Assembly: GCA_016293225.1 (NCBI GenBank) | Contig: JAEDEQ010000009.1 | Location: 1 to 35,827 of the forward strand | Origin: Clostridiaceae bacterium | Lineage (GTDB): Bacteria; Bacillota; Clostridia; Oscillospirales; Acutalibacteraceae | DNA length: 35,827 nt | Reading direction: 5' to 3' | Part shown: piece by piece, positions 1-6,537 of the stretch | How positions within the stretch are numbered: position 1 is the first letter of the stretch | Layout: each line of letters begins with the position of its first letter | Program-made: the position numbers and the translations under genes | Notes under the pieces: model-generated | What the model saw: only the letters and a program-made list of their open reading frames with translations | Database searches by the model: none | What the model was told of the DNA's origin: nothing

Positions 1-44
1 ATTTCGCTTCCATTGCGCCTACAGTTAAGTTGTGCTGAACCCAT
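1..44 (-). CDS. possible 5' end of a leftward gene, cut by the window edge
   Basis: An ATG at 42-44 opens a leftward frame that stays open for 14 codons to the edge, reading MGSAQLNCRRNGSE. An AAGGA stretch lies 4-5 bases upstream. A candidate promoter with a palindrome lies at 107-135. I do not recognise the peptide. The evidence is only a start codon, a ribosome site and a possible promoter. The rightward strand is also open across 1-115, so this may be non-coding. Confidence 0.2.
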   Translation of the reverse strand, partial: MGSAQLNCRRNGSE

Positions 45-106
45 TTTTCCTTCGGCCGCCGCTTTCATCTGCAAACAACAACGGCGAGTGGGAATTAATT
101 TATGTT

Positions 107-135
107 TTTAAAAACATATAGTAACTACTTTTCAA
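107..135 (-). promoter_or_regulatory. candidate sigma-A promoter overlapped by an 18-bp perfect palindrome
   Basis: Read leftward, TTGAAA (135-130) and TTTAAA (112-107) are 17 bases apart. The -10-like element lies inside a perfect palindrome at 101-118 (TATGTTTTT/AAAAACATA). The arrangement is what an operator over a -10 box would look like. AT-rich sequence gives such matches by chance, and the -10 is poor. Confidence 0.25.
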
Positions 136-239
136 GTCGCGGCTTTCTGCAAAAAAGATAAGCTATCTATTTTTTCAAGTGAGCAAGGCGCAAACTGTAA
201 TGTAGCGCAAACAAAAAAGGAAAGGCAGCAGCCCGTACT

Positions 240-545
240 GTTTCTTTCGTTGGGTTTAACAGAGCTTTAATTGCCGCGAAAGAAGACGTGGGACCCGAAA
301 CAAGCTCTGCAAAGCAGAGTTGTTTTGGGTCGGCTCTTTCGCGGAGGAAAAGCGTGTTTTTGGTTACTTTTGTCACAACCGACAAAAGTAACCCCCAGCG
401 GAGCGGACGGGTGTAAAAAAAAGAACTGTTTACCCACAAAGGAACAACGTACAAGTTAAAATTTACGCGGTTGTATTGTGAGAGGTTCCCGGGCGCCTCA
501 AGCGAAGCCCCTACCGATTTCGCCCGAAAAAGTACCTCTGCGGAG
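240..545. repeat. structured intergenic element, probably a dispersed repeat (REP/MITE-like) or untranslated RNA
   Basis: No credible gene lies in 45-589. Three inverted repeats follow one another. First, outer arms 274-283/335-344 (10 bp perfect) enclose arms 292-310/314-331 with an AAA loop, near perfect. Second, a 13-bp perfect stem 362-374/381-393 has a 6-base loop. Third, AGAGGT (481-486) pairs with ACCTCT (534-539), enclosing CGGGCG (490-495)/CGCCCG (521-526). Short open frames cross the block on both strands but start and stop without regard to the stems and have low-complexity, unrecognisable products. Blocks of this kind with short DKSN- or VTK-like shadow frames are familiar to me as multicopy intergenic repeats in clostridial genomes, but I cannot confirm copy number here. 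Positions 45-239 show nothing further except a GCGCAAAC direct repeat (188-195 and 205-212). Confidence 0.5.
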
Positions 546-589
546 CAAAAGAACAAAAACCACTTGCACCGTTTAACCCTAAAGCAACA

Positions 590-624
590 AACGGAGCCGT
601 CAACAGCTATGACAGCTCCGTTTT
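590..624 (-). terminator. stem-loop terminator after spoIVA
   Basis: Arms AACGGAGC (590-597) and GCTCCGTT (615-622) are perfect complements. They extend inward through GTCA/TGAC with a G-U pair, leaving a 7-base loop. The hairpin starts six bases past the spoIVA stop codon. The T-tract is weak on the leftward strand and slightly better on the rightward strand (TTTTGTATT), so it may work in both directions. Confidence 0.6.
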
Positions 625-627
625 GTA

Positions 628-1386
628 TTACAGTATTATACAGATAAGTCCGCTGCAGCCCTCGTTGATAACGCGCTCAAGCGTTTCCTGAACTTTCATG
701 CGCGCGTCGGTGGGCATTTTGTATAGCTTGTTGTGCAGTCCCTCGTTAACAAGACTGCTGAGCGATTTTCCGAAGATGTTTGACTCCCAGATTTTTGAGG
801 GATCCTCCTCAAAGCCCTTGAGCAGATACATGATAAGCTCCTCCGACTGGCTTTCCGTTCCGACAATGGGCGCAACCTCGGTTGAAATATCGCAGCGCAT
901 CATGTGTATTGACGGTGCCTGCGCCTTCAGCCGCACTCCGTAGCGGCCGCCCTGCTTCATAATCTCGGGTTCCTCAAGCGTAAGTTCGTCCATGGTGGGC
1001 ATTACAATTCCGTAGCCGGTGTTCCGGCAATCGTCAATGGCGCCCTTGAAGTGCTCATACTCCTTTTTAACTTTTGAAAGCTCAATGATATCGTTCATGA
1101 GTCCCTGCTCGTCTTTGATTTCAAGTCCGGTCTTTTCGGTCAGTATCTTATAGAAAAGCTCCGGCTTAACGCTGACCGACACCGTTACGCTGCCGGTTGA
1201 AAGGTCAATGTTTTCAATGCGGCTGCCGGTGATATCGTCCGCACCGGTAACGCACGAGGAAAAGCCTTGGGCGTCCTTGACCTTTTTCATTGTTTTTGCC
1301 GCTTCAAAAACGGCCGAGTACACCTCCTTGCGCAGCCAATGATTTTTTTCAAGCCGCGATATCCACGAGGCGAAATTTATCTTCAT
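628..1386 (-). CDS. spoIVA: stage IV sporulation protein A, C-terminal fragment (out of frame with the N-terminal part)
   Basis: This frame carries the rear half of SpoIVA, the ATPase that forms the base layer of the spore coat around the forespore. It begins at the conserved 'SWISRLEKNHWLR' region and ends with GLICIIL, the family's typical C-terminus, which in Bacillus contributes to anchoring on the forespore membrane through SpoVM. The ATG at 1386 is probably not a real start: a GGAG abuts it with no spacing, and in-frame codons before it read FPLTE, which continue SpoIVA homology. Joining this frame to 1392-2105 by one extra base near 1396-1403 gives 492 residues, the length of the Bacillus subtilis protein. 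I therefore read it as the separated 3' part of one gene. Whether the lesion is real or a sequence error cannot be told from this sequence. Confidence 0.85.
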   Translation of the reverse strand: MKINFASWISRLEKNHWLRKEVYSAVFEAAKTMKKVKDAQGFSSCVTGADDITGSRIENIDLSTGSVTVSVSVKPELFYKILTEKTGLEIKDEQGLMNDIIELSKVKKEYEHFKGAIDDCRNTGYGIVMPTMDELTLEEPEIMKQGGRYGVRLKAQAPSIHMMRCDISTEVAPIVGTESQSEELIMYLLKGFEEDPSKIWESNIFGKSLSSLVNEGLHNKLYKMPTDARMKVQETLERVINEGCSGLICIIL

Positions 1387-1391
1387 CTCCG

Positions 1392-2105
1392 TCAGCGGAA
1401 ATTCATAAGCAGCGAGCGCAGAATTTCTGCAATCTCCATTTCATCAAGCTCAATGCAGTTGACCGGGAGAACGCTCACCGAATACCGCGCGGAAAGCTCG
1501 GCGGCAAGCTTTTGCGCGCTTTCGCTTTTCGGCTTTGTGCAGTTGAGCAGAACAACAAACGGCTTTTCAATCTCCTTAAGCTCGCTTATAACGCGCTCCT
1601 CGGCCTGTGCGTATTCTTCACGCGGGATATCTCCGATTGAGCCGTCGGTGGTAACAACAAGGCCGATGGTGGAATGCTCGTTGATAACCTTTTTTGTTCC
1701 GATTTCCGCCGCCATGTTGAACGGTATCTCCTCCTCAAACCACGGAGTTTTAACCATTCGCGGCTGCTCGTTTTCAATATAGCCGAGAGAGCTTGGAACT
1801 ATGTATCCCACGCAGTCTATAAGGCGGACGTTAAACCGCGCCTTATCCTCAAGCGTAAGCTCAACCGCGTCCTCCGGAATAAACTTCGGTTCGGTTGTCA
1901 TTATTGTCCGGCCCGACGAGGACTGCGGAAGCTCATCTGTTGCACGTTCGCGCTTTGCCTGTTCGTTTATATTCGGCAGAACAAGAACGTCCATGAAGCG
2001 CTTGATGAACGAGGATTTTCCCGTTCTGACCGGGCCGACAACGCCGATGTATATATCGCCCTGTGTGCGCGACGAAATTGAAGTGTAAATATTAGAGCTT
2101 GTCAT
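1392..2105 (-). CDS. spoIVA: stage IV sporulation protein A, N-terminal ATPase fragment (frameshifted)
   Basis: The 237-residue product holds the TRAFAC-type P-loop domain of SpoIVA: Walker A GPVRTGKS at residues 24-31, then the RLIDCVGYIVP segment and TDGSIGDIPREEY. ATP hydrolysis by this domain drives irreversible coat-basement polymerisation in Bacillus. The ATG at 2105 is chosen because GGAGG lies seven bases upstream and the product then starts like known SpoIVA proteins. A longer upstream extension in the same frame would run through the promoter. The frame ends prematurely at 1392 (MNFR-stop) where the family continues FPxxE, and the missing part is in the next frame (628-1386). Expression probably comes from the sigma-E-like promoter at 2140-2170. 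As written, the gene would yield a truncated protein lacking the coat-assembly C-terminus. Confidence 0.85.
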   Translation of the reverse strand: MTSSNIYTSISSRTQGDIYIGVVGPVRTGKSSFIKRFMDVLVLPNINEQAKRERATDELPQSSSGRTIMTTEPKFIPEDAVELTLEDKARFNVRLIDCVGYIVPSSLGYIENEQPRMVKTPWFEEEIPFNMAAEIGTKKVINEHSTIGLVVTTDGSIGDIPREEYAQAEERVISELKEIEKPFVVLLNCTKPKSESAQKLAAELSARYSVSVLPVNCIELDEMEIAEILRSLLMNFR

Positions 2106-2139
2106 AAACATTCCTCCGAGCTTTTCATGCGTTTTGTTA

Positions 2140-2170
2140 ATTAGTATGTAAGCAGGCTTTTGTTTATGAC
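2140..2170 (-). promoter_or_regulatory. sigma-E-type sporulation promoter for spoIVA
   Basis: Read leftward, GTCATAAA (2170-2163) is followed after 14 bases by CATACTAAT (2148-2140). The Bacillus mother-cell sigma-E consensus is GTCATATT, 13-14 bases, CATACAAT. The -10 ends 35 bases before the spoIVA ATG, leaving room for a short leader containing the GGAGG site. spoIVA is a known sigma-E gene, so context and motif agree. Confidence 0.65.
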
Positions 2171-2193
2171 TGGAAAGGAGCTGACAAAGCCAT

Positions 2194-2331
2194 ATGTTAA
2201 AACATTTCAGAAATCCGAGAGTTAAAACGCTGCATAAAATCGCAGTCTCTTTCAACATGACCCTTTCTGAATTCCTTGATTTTCAGGAACTCAACGACTA
2301 CGATTTTGACGATGAACAGGATAATGACTAA
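2194..2331 (+). CDS. 45-residue protein resembling the C-terminal half of an XRE helix-turn-helix domain
   Basis: The product contains NPRVKTLHKIAVSFNMTL followed by SEFLDFQELND and an acidic tail. This matches the pattern of the last two helices of XRE/Cro-type domains ('NPsl.TL.kIA.alnmtlsEFld') seen in many clostridial regulators. The first helices, including the start of the DNA-binding motif, are absent, and none of the three upstream frames supplies them. An in-frame TGA lies 10 bases before the ATG. AAAGGAG is 13 bases upstream, rather far. It diverges from spoIVA, and its stop codon touches a strong terminator. It may be a decayed regulator, a small dimerisation-only protein or a chance frame. 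The homology impression is mine and unverified. Confidence 0.4.
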   Translation: MLKHFRNPRVKTLHKIAVSFNMTLSEFLDFQELNDYDFDDEQDND

Positions 2332-2366
2332 AAAGAACTGCCGCAAAAAACGACAGTTCTTTTTTA
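2330..2366. terminator. bidirectional terminator between the small HTH-like ORF and transketolase
   Basis: Arms AAAAAGAACTG (2330-2340) and CAGTTCTTTTT (2354-2364) pair, with two further G-C pairs past one mismatch and a 7-base loop. T-runs follow the stem on both strands. It can end the leftward transketolase transcript, whose stop is at 2390, and the rightward 45-codon ORF. Confidence 0.8.
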
Positions 2367-2389
2367 ATAATACAAAAAATTCTATTTTC

Positions 2390-3331
2390 TCACTTGAGCG
2401 TAACGGCTTTTTTTGCCTTTTCGGCAATGTGCTTTGCGTCAAGACCGAAAATTCTGAGCAGCTCAACGGCGGGGCCGGACTTTCCGAAGGTGTCCTCAAC
2501 GCCGAGACGAAGCACCGGAACGGGATATTCTTCGCAAAGAACCTCCGTAACAGCCGAGCCGAGACCGCCGATAATGCTGTGTTCCTCAGCGGTGACGATT
2601 GCGCCGGTTTCCTTTGCTGCCTTAACAAGAATTTCCCTGTCAATGGGCTTAATGGTGTGAATATTGATAACCCTTGCGTCAATTCCGTCAGCTTTAAGTT
2701 CCTCTGCGGCAAGAAGAGCCTCGTTGACCATAAGACCGGTTGCAACGATTGTTACGTCCTTGCCGTCTTTGAGGGTAACGCCCTTTCCAAGCTCAAACTT
2801 GTAGTCCTCGCTGTTAACTCTGGGAACCGCAAGACGGCCGAAGCGCATATAAACGGGGCCTTCAAAATCGGCAGCGGCAAGAACAGCCTGGAAAGCTTCA
2901 ACATCGTCTGCCGGGTTGATGATAACCATGTTCGGAATTGAGCGCATGAGCGCGATATCCTCGCAGCACTGGTGGCTTGCGCCGTCCTCACCGACGGATA
3001 TGCCTGCATGGGTTGCGCCGATTTTTACATTGAGCTTCGGATATGCGATGGAGTTTCTGACCTGCTCAAAGGCGCGGCCTGCGGAAAACATTGCAAACGA
3101 GCTTGCAAAAACGGTGTAGCCCACGGTTGAAAGTCCGGCGGCAACGCCCATCATGTTGCCCTCGGCAATACCGGCGTCAATGAACTTTTCCGGAAATTCC
3201 TTTTTGAAAACGATAGTCTTAGTAGCCTTTGCAAGGTCGGCGTCAAGAACAAGAATGTCGTCCCTTTTGCCAAGCTCCTTAAGAGCCTTGCCGTAAGCGT
3301 CTCTTGTTGCACATTTAATTACGTCAGCCAT
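2390..3331 (-). CDS. transketolase, C-terminal subunit (pyrimidine-binding and C-terminal domains)
   Basis: This 313-residue chain is the second half of a two-subunit transketolase, which moves two-carbon ketol units in the non-oxidative pentose phosphate pathway. Near the start are 'DADLAKATKT' and 'FIDAGIAEGNMMGVAAGLS', where the glutamate that activates the thiamine diphosphate ring is expected. 'THAGISVGEDGASHQ' marks the pyrimidine-binding domain. The transketolase C-terminal domain follows from about residue 180 (VTIVATGLMV, AEEHSIIGGLGSAV). The ATG at 3331 has GGAGG seven bases upstream. An in-frame GTG two codons earlier overlaps that site and is less likely. It starts two bases after the stop of the N-terminal subunit, so the two are surely co-translated. 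The whole enzyme is a single chain in most bacteria. Confidence 0.93.
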   Translation of the reverse strand: MADVIKCATRDAYGKALKELGKRDDILVLDADLAKATKTIVFKKEFPEKFIDAGIAEGNMMGVAAGLSTVGYTVFASSFAMFSAGRAFEQVRNSIAYPKLNVKIGATHAGISVGEDGASHQCCEDIALMRSIPNMVIINPADDVEAFQAVLAAADFEGPVYMRFGRLAVPRVNSEDYKFELGKGVTLKDGKDVTIVATGLMVNEALLAAEELKADGIDARVINIHTIKPIDREILVKAAKETGAIVTAEEHSIIGGLGSAVTEVLCEEYPVPVLRLGVEDTFGKSGPAVELLRIFGLDAKHIAEKAKKAVTLK

Positions 3332-3333
3332 AA

Positions 3334-4176
3334 TCACACCTCCAATGCGGCCAAAGCGTCGCCGAGTTCTTTCATTGCCTGCTCATACTGTTCGGCGTTG
3401 GGTGCGCTTCCGTGCCAGTCGCACTTGTTTTCCATGAAGGAAACGCCCTTGCCCTTAACGGTTTTTGCAACAATGCAGGTGGGTTTGCCTTTTGTTTCCT
3501 TCGCCTTTTTGAAGGCTTCGTCAATCTCGCAGAAGCAGTGACCGTTGATAACAATCACGTTCCAGCCGAAAGCTGCAAACTTTTCGTCAATGGGACAGGG
3601 CGAGTTGACCTCGTCAAGAGCGCCGTCAATCTGAAGATTGTTGAAGTCTACAACGGCAACAAGGTTGTCAAGCTTACGGTTGCCGGCGAACATTGCCGCC
3701 TCCCAGACCTGACCTTCCTCAATTTCACCATCGCCGAGGGCGGTGTAAACGCGGAAGTCCTTGCCCTTGAGCTTTGCGCCCAGAGCCATTCCCACGGCGG
3801 CGGAAATGCCCTGACCGAGAGAGCCTGTGCTCATGTCAACGCCGGGAGTGTACCTCATGCTGGGGTGACCCTGAAGAATTGAATCGGGCTTTCTGAGCGT
3901 TTTTATTAGCTCAAACGGGAAAAAGCCCTTGAGCGCAAGCGCGGAATAAAGCGCCGGCGCGGTGTGACCCTTTGAAAGGACAAAGCGGTCCCTGTCCTCC
4001 CAGGCGGGGTTTTTCGGGTCAACATTCATTTCCTCAAAGTAAAGATAGGTGATGATATCGGCGATTGAAAGCGAGCCGCCCGGATGGCCGGACTTTGCGT
4101 TGAATGTACCTTCGATAACGCCCATTCTCACCTTGCAGGCGAGCTTTTTAAGCTCGGTCTTTTTAGTTTTGTCCAA
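3334..4176 (-). CDS. transketolase, N-terminal subunit (thiamine diphosphate-binding)
   Basis: This 280-residue subunit binds the diphosphate of thiamine diphosphate and Mg2+. Visible motifs are SGHPGGSLSIAD near residue 30, SKGHTAPALYSAL, the metal/diphosphate motif GDGEIEEGQVWEA with its DFNNLQIDG end, and KTVKGKGVSFME. The start is a TTG at 4176, eight bases after AAAGGAGG. No ATG in this frame gives a plausible N-terminus, and upstream codons read as non-coding leader. Together with the downstream subunit it forms the functional enzyme. A 10-bp hairpin (4198-4223) sits just upstream of the ribosome site. The 112-base gap from the preceding phosphatase gene is the largest in this leftward run, so a separate promoter is possible, although I found no convincing one. 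Confidence 0.93.
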   Translation of the reverse strand: MDKTKKTELKKLACKVRMGVIEGTFNAKSGHPGGSLSIADIITYLYFEEMNVDPKNPAWEDRDRFVLSKGHTAPALYSALALKGFFPFELIKTLRKPDSILQGHPSMRYTPGVDMSTGSLGQGISAAVGMALGAKLKGKDFRVYTALGDGEIEEGQVWEAAMFAGNRKLDNLVAVVDFNNLQIDGALDEVNSPCPIDEKFAAFGWNVIVINGHCFCEIDEAFKKAKETKGKPTCIVAKTVKGKGVSFMENKCDWHGSAPNAEQYEQAMKELGDALAALEV

Positions 4177-4197
4177 TGTGATTTCCTCCTTTTGAAA

Positions 4198-4223
4198 GCC
4201 GGAAAAAAAGCTATTTTCCCGGC
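4198..4223 (-). other. leader hairpin upstream of transketolase
   Basis: Read leftward, GCCGGGAAAA pairs with TTTTTCCGGC (one G-U pair) around a 6-base loop. The stem ends seven bases before AAAGGAGG of the N-terminal transketolase gene. There is no T-run outside the stem, so it is not a normal terminator. It could mark a processing site or affect translation. Confidence 0.35.
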
Positions 4224-4288
4224 AGCTATTCAAAACAACCGAATTAAACCGGAAAGCTGTGCCCAAAGGCTCAAAATCCGCCGCAAAT

Positions 4289-5122
4289 TCAGGTGTTGTT
4301 TTTGATGATGTATTCAATGAGATCGGCAACGGCGCCCTTGTTGCAATGGCAGGTGACAAGCTTTGCAATGTCCTTCATGCCCTGCGGAGCCTGACCGCAG
4401 CACGCCGGAAGACCGACCGCCCTGAGCATTTCGTAATCGTTGAAATAATCGCCTATTGCGGCGGTCTTTTCCTTGTCTATGCCGAGAATTTCCGCAACCT
4501 TGAGGACGGCCACGCCCTTGTTTGTGCCCTCGTTAACAAGCTCAAAGGAAAACGGCGAGGTACGCATAAGATTGGTGTGAGTGCTGCTGTTATCCTTTGC
4601 AAACTTTTCAACCTTTGAAATAACAAACGGAAGTCCGGTGAAAATTGCCTTGCACCAGTCTCCGGTCGGTAGCTTTTCAATGTCCTTATACTTCTTGATT
4701 GGAAGCTTGCTTGTTTTTGCAAGGATATACGCCGAAACGGTGGGCTTTACAACGCGCGCCTCATACGGCGTAATAACCTGAACCGTTGCAAAGCGGAATT
4801 TTTTTGCGGTTTTTTTGATTAGAGCGGTAATTTTTTCATTGATTGGGCTGAGCCAGAGAATTTTTTCCTGACTGTAATCATAAACGCCGGCGCCGTTGAT
4901 AAAAACGGCATAGCCCGTGTTGAGCCCGAGATTTTTGAAATGCTTGCGCATTGATTCAATGGATCTGCCTGAGGAGAGAATGAAGTGTCCGCCGTATTCA
5001 TAAACGAACTTGTGAATGGCGTCAAAATTGCGCTTGGGCAGTCGTCTTCTTTTGTCGTTCAGAGTGCCGTCAATATCCGAGGCAACAAGCCAGTCGGAAA
5101 GCGGCAGTTTCTTTTCCGTCAT
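4289..5122 (-). CDS. Cof-type HAD-superfamily phosphatase
   Basis: A 277-residue cytoplasmic hydrolase of the HAD IIB (Cof/YwpJ) group, which dephosphorylates sugar phosphates, FMN or similar small metabolites. The substrate cannot be read from the sequence. Motif I is SDIDGT (Asp16 nucleophile, Asp18 acid/base), motif II SSGRS at 50-54, motif III Lys202 in TNKGVAVLK, and motif IV GDYFND at 224-229. The length is typical and the C2 cap lies between motifs II and III. The ATG overlaps the stop of the upstream pseudouridine synthase gene as ATGA, so translational coupling is expected. Its place before transketolase suggests, without proving, a role in sugar-phosphate housekeeping. Confidence 0.9.
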   Translation of the reverse strand: MTEKKLPLSDWLVASDIDGTLNDKRRRLPKRNFDAIHKFVYEYGGHFILSSGRSIESMRKHFKNLGLNTGYAVFINGAGVYDYSQEKILWLSPINEKITALIKKTAKKFRFATVQVITPYEARVVKPTVSAYILAKTSKLPIKKYKDIEKLPTGDWCKAIFTGLPFVISKVEKFAKDNSSTHTNLMRTSPFSFELVNEGTNKGVAVLKVAEILGIDKEKTAAIGDYFNDYEMLRAVGLPACCGQAPQGMKDIAKLVTCHCNKGAVADLIEYIIKNNT

Positions 5123-6036
5123 TTATCAAGTCTCCTTAAAAACGATTCAAAATATTCCGGAAGCTCGCTTCTGACCTCGATGTGCTTGCCCGTCCTCGGG
5201 TGGCGAAAGCCGATGAGTCCGGCGTGAAGGCACTGACCATGAAGCTCGGTGATAACCTTTTTCGGGCCGTAGACGGGGTCGCCGGCAACGGGATGGCCGA
5301 TGTATGCCATGTGTACCCTTATCTGGTGGGTTCTTCCGGTTTCAAGATGAACTCGCAGGTGCGTAAAGCCGCTGTAGCGTTCAATAACTTCGTAATGAGT
5401 AACGGCAGGCTTTGAGTTTTTTTCCGTAACGCACATTTTTTTGCGGTCAACGCTGTGGCGCCCGATAGGCGCGTCAACCGTTCCGCCCTCGGTTTTAAAG
5501 CCGCCGTATACAACGGTCTGATACTCCCTTTCAAACGAGTGCGCCTTAATCTGCTCTGCAAGGGAGATATGGGCAAAATCGTTCTTTGCAACAATAAGCA
5601 GGCCGCTTGTGTCCTTGTCTATCCGGTGGACAATGCCGGGGCGTATTACGCCGTTGATGCCCGAAAGGCTGTCCTTGCAATGATACAAAAGCGCGTTGAC
5701 CAGCGTTTTGTCATAGTTGCCTGCGGCAGGGTGAACAACCATTCCCTTAGGCTTGTTGACAACAAGGAGATCGTTGTCCTCATACCTGATGTCAAGCGGA
5801 ATGTTCTCCGGCGTAAGCTCAAGCTCGCGCGGTTTGGGAATAACAAGGGAAATTCTGTCGCCGGGCTTTACCTTGTAGTTTTTACCGACGGGCTTTCCCC
5901 CAACGGAAACTGCGCCGCTTTCAGCCATTTTTTGAACGGAGGAACGGCTGAGCTCCTTTGCAAACGCGCAAATAACCTTGTCTATCCTTTCGCCTGCCGA
6001 GCTTTCGTCAACGGTAATTATCATTGCGTCAACCAT
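5119..6036 (-). CDS. RluA-family 23S rRNA pseudouridine synthase (RluD/YlyB-like)
   Basis: A 305-residue enzyme converting uridine to pseudouridine in RNA, most likely large-subunit rRNA. An S4 RNA-binding domain spans about residues 12-75 (ERIDKVICAF, SVGGKPVGKNYKVKPGDRIS). The catalytic domain follows with NKPKGMVVHP, the active-site signature HRIDKDTSGLL (Asp140), and LETGRTHQIRVHM further on. The ATG at 6036 overlaps the end of lspA by eight bases, with an AAGGA about nine bases upstream. Bacillus has the same lspA-ylyB order. The exact target uridines cannot be told, and RluC- and RluD-type enzymes are hard to separate by eye. Confidence 0.92.
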   Translation of the reverse strand: MVDAMIITVDESSAGERIDKVICAFAKELSRSSVQKMAESGAVSVGGKPVGKNYKVKPGDRISLVIPKPRELELTPENIPLDIRYEDNDLLVVNKPKGMVVHPAAGNYDKTLVNALLYHCKDSLSGINGVIRPGIVHRIDKDTSGLLIVAKNDFAHISLAEQIKAHSFEREYQTVVYGGFKTEGGTVDAPIGRHSVDRKKMCVTEKNSKPAVTHYEVIERYSGFTHLRVHLETGRTHQIRVHMAYIGHPVAGDPVYGPKKVITELHGQCLHAGLIGFRHPRTGKHIEVRSELPEYFESFLRRLDK

Positions 6037-6514
6037 TTTGCTTTTCCTTTTTTCCCTTTGTTTCCCTGATTATTTCATAAATCTGATATCCGATGATTAG
6101 GAACGCTCCGACGGTGATAAGGCAATCGGCAAAATTGAAAACATAGAACTTTACAAAAAGCACGTCAATATAGTCAACAACAAAGCCGAGCCTGAAGCGG
6201 TCAATGAGATTGCCGATACCGCCGGCTATTATTGCAACAAGGCAGCAGTAATTGAAGCCGAAGTTAATCTTTTTAAGCAGCAGAAGAACAAGCAAAACGG
6301 CAATAATCACAACGGTTATCCACATCATGACCTGCGCCTTTCCGCCGAAAAGTCCCATCATCGCGCCGTCGTTTTCAACGTAGGTAAAGCGCAGCACGCC
6401 GGGAATGATAAGCTTTTCCCCGATTGGCTTGAGATAGGTCACCACGAAATACTTTATAAGCTGATCCGCTGCGGTAAGCACGGCAATTACGGCAAGGGAA
6501 ACGATTTGTATCAT
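6029..6514 (-). CDS. lspA: lipoprotein signal peptidase (signal peptidase II)
   Basis: A 161-residue integral membrane aspartyl protease that cuts the signal peptide from prolipoproteins after lipidation. Four hydrophobic segments are visible (about residues 3-20, 62-80, 88-104 and 129-148). Family motifs occur in order: DQLIKY, the VENDGAMMGLF segment (normally NxGAAF), GGIGNLIDR, VVDYID with catalytic Asp114, and FNFAD with catalytic Asp130. The last is usually FNxADS; here Cys follows, a mild variant. A short basic tail (KGKKEKQNG) ends the protein inside the start of the next gene. It sits 23 bases after the DivIVA gene, as in Bacillus-type clusters except that ileS is missing. Confidence 0.95.
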   Translation of the reverse strand: MIQIVSLAVIAVLTAADQLIKYFVVTYLKPIGEKLIIPGVLRFTYVENDGAMMGLFGGKAQVMMWITVVIIAVLLVLLLLKKINFGFNYCCLVAIIAGGIGNLIDRFRLGFVVDYIDVLFVKFYVFNFADCLITVGAFLIIGYQIYEIIRETKGKKEKQNG

Positions 6515-6537
6515 AAAAACACACCAGAATCAATCAA

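Noticed and set aside
167..556. A 129-codon leftward frame across the structured intergenic block
   Set aside because: It runs through all the inverted repeats, has no ribosome site and no recognisable fold. Composition follows the repeats rather than a protein.
1392..1406. Programmed ribosomal frameshifting in spoIVA
   Set aside because: The bases before the stop (G AAT TTC CGC TGA) do not make an X XXY YYZ heptamer and no downstream pseudoknot is obvious; SpoIVA is not known to be recoded. I left it as a remote alternative in the finding.
2197..2745. A 182-codon leftward frame crossing the end of transketolase and the terminator
   Set aside because: It reads through a strong terminator and overlaps a certain gene out of frame.
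4198..4223. Rho-independent terminator for the Cof phosphatase gene
   Set aside because: The T-run is inside the stem and no run follows it in the direction of transcription.
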